Shown: positions 52,298 to 53,319 of the stretch, in pieces
Numbering within the stretch: position 1 is the first letter of the stretch
Layout of the letters: every line of letters begins with the position of its first letter
DNA from: Bacillota bacterium
Lineage (GTDB): Bacteria; Bacillota; Thermincolia; Thermincolales; UBA2595
DNA length: 53,319 nt
Assembly (NCBI GenBank): GCA_021847735.1
Contig: JAJZQD010000005.1
Location: 1 to 53,319, forward strand
Reading direction: 5' to 3'
Program-made: the position numbers and the translations under genes
The notes under the pieces: model-generated
Seen by the model: the letters and a program-made list of their open reading frames with translations, nothing else
Databases searched by the model: none
What the model was told of the DNA's origin: nothing

Positions 52298-53308
52298 ATG
52301 GCCCAGTATTATACCGTCATCCTAACAGTTAACATTTTATTTACGGTATTCTTCTACTTTAAAGTAAGAAACTCGGGCATATCTCCCAAGGCTTTTCTTT
52401 TTATTACCGGTCTCTCAATGGCTTTGGGTATATTTTTCCCGCTTTTGGCGGGGTATTTTCAGACATATGTCGTTATAGGAATCTACTTATTTGTTACCGG
52501 TCTCGCTGCTTATTTCATCGCCGGACGTGAGGGGAACAGCGTGCTTGCCAGTCTACCCGGGGCTTTTGTCGAAGAGTATCTCCCGGTTCCGGAAACGTTA
52601 ATACCGGCAGGGGAAATAGAATTGCCGGAAGAAGTAGAATTAGTTATAGACTCAGAAGAAGCGGGCGAAGGACTGGATGAACCGGTGGATGCACCGGATG
52701 AAGAATTACAATTAGCGGATGAGATAATTACAGTTGAGGAAATTCAAGAATTAATCCTCCGGGAGGTTGCAGTTTCACTAGAAGCAAGCGAATTACCCGA
52801 AGGGGATGATATAAACGAAACACAGGCAGATTTTATTCATCGTGACTCTCTCTCAGGAAGCAGTAACGATTTACAGGGAGAAAATATTATGAGTGTTGTT
52901 GAACAACTTCAAGACAATTCGGATTTGCGCAATTCATTTATTGTGAGAGGCTTTGATGCAAAGGCTGAAGGTAAGCTGGAACTGGCTGTAAAGTATTTTA
53001 CCGCTGCCCTTGAACTGGATTCACCGCCTGACCTGGAAATAATGCTTATTTTCGATATTTGTGCAATGTTAAAAGAAACGGGGCAATACCAGAAGACCAG
53101 AGAAAGCCTTGAACAGTTTAAATCTCAAAAAACAAATTTGCCGCCGGCAGCTGTGTGGGAAATTGAAATACAACTGAAATACCTGGAAATACTGCAGGAG
53201 ACCCTTAAAAAGGTCAAGACACCCAGCATGCCTTTCGCCATGATACCTGTGTTAATTAAGGTGAGTGTTGAGGAAAAAGTTAATCAATGGAAAAATGACA
53301 TTTTTTGA
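52298..53308 (+). CDS. Membrane protein with acidic linker and TPR-like domain
   Basis: 336 residues. N-terminal three membrane helices (about 5-75), then a very acidic, Glu/Pro-rich linker (about 95-180), then a helical C-terminal domain (about 210-320) with AEGKLELAVKYFTAALELDSPP, a tetratricopeptide-like helix pair. Suggests a membrane-tethered scaffold. GGAGG ribosome site. No named family recognised. Nothing else is visible to the window end. Confidence 0.7.
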   Translation: MAQYYTVILTVNILFTVFFYFKVRNSGISPKAFLFITGLSMALGIFFPLLAGYFQTYVVIGIYLFVTGLAAYFIAGREGNSVLASLPGAFVEEYLPVPETLIPAGEIELPEEVELVIDSEEAGEGLDEPVDAPDEELQLADEIITVEEIQELILREVAVSLEASELPEGDDINETQADFIHRDSLSGSSNDLQGENIMSVVEQLQDNSDLRNSFIVRGFDAKAEGKLELAVKYFTAALELDSPPDLEIMLIFDICAMLKETGQYQKTRESLEQFKSQKTNLPPAAVWEIEIQLKYLEILQETLKKVKTPSMPFAMIPVLIKVSVEEKVNQWKNDIF

Positions 53309-53319
53309 TAACAGCCCGG

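Overview
The window reads as chromosome of an anaerobic, endospore-forming, Gram-positive Clostridia-type bacterium, most like the Peptococcaceae/Desulfotomaculum group. This is judged from gene content and cannot be proved here. Pointers are a gerA-gerB-gerC spore germination operon, an S-layer (SLH) protein, DUF421/DUF4363 membrane proteins, many strong AGGAGG ribosome sites with TTG or GTG starts, and several small iron-sulphur and rubredoxin-type redox proteins. No rRNA, tRNA or CRISPR was seen.

Layout. 1-1.7 kb: DDE transposase. 2-3.4 kb: DUF4363/DUF421 pair and a 41-residue membrane peptide. 3.8-5.5 kb: aminotransferase and hotdog thioesterase. 5.5-8.3 kb: AT-rich accessory island with a toxin-antitoxin pair, a DUF3800 gene and an integron attC-like palindrome, bracketed by direct copies of a 115-bp repeat (R2). 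8.3-15.3 kb: YkvI-like permease, PepSY-like protein, omega-amidase-like nitrilase, CmpB-like membrane protein, MASE3 histidine kinase with its response regulator, and a rubredoxin-flavin reductase fusion. 15.4-17.9 kb: GT2/DUF2304/EamA lipid-sugar module followed by four small unknown genes. 18-21.3 kb: four hydrolase-type enzymes. 21.3-27.8 kb: MacB-like exporter with two duplicated small membrane proteins, a broken thioesterase and a DUF1189 protein. 28-30.5 kb: small hydrophilic gene, Fe-S aldo/keto reductase and NapH-like membrane ferredoxin. 30.5-33.8 kb: isoprenoid cluster (geranylgeranyl reductase, polyprenyl synthase, UbiA prenyltransferase). 33.9-34.7 kb: candidate selenoprotein and ferredoxin. 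35-38 kb: small membrane proteins, EamA transporter, endonuclease III. 38.4-46.9 kb: galT, two glycogen synthases, TtcA-like, Nif3-like and DUF523 genes and an SLH protein. 47-52 kb: ger operon with a small two-helix gene after gerC. 52.3 kb to the end: acidic membrane/TPR-like protein.

The strongest new observations are these. (1) A heavy-metal-associated (HMA) domain is split by an in-frame TGA exactly at the second Cys of its CxxC motif, with a SECIS-like hairpin 23 bases downstream: a candidate CGGU selenoprotein (33896-34465). (2) An attC-like palindrome and a degenerate partner flank a DUF3800 gene beside a toxin-antitoxin pair, resembling an integron cassette cluster without an integrase in a Clostridium-like genome. 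(3) A ~120-bp multi-stem repeat family (R1, five copies) shows compensatory base changes in three stems. (4) A 115-bp three-hairpin repeat (R2) has four copies of exactly equal length.

Genes often overlap by 1-4 bases and form short operons with Rho-independent terminators. Many starts were moved downstream from the longest reading frame because of clear ribosome binding sites.
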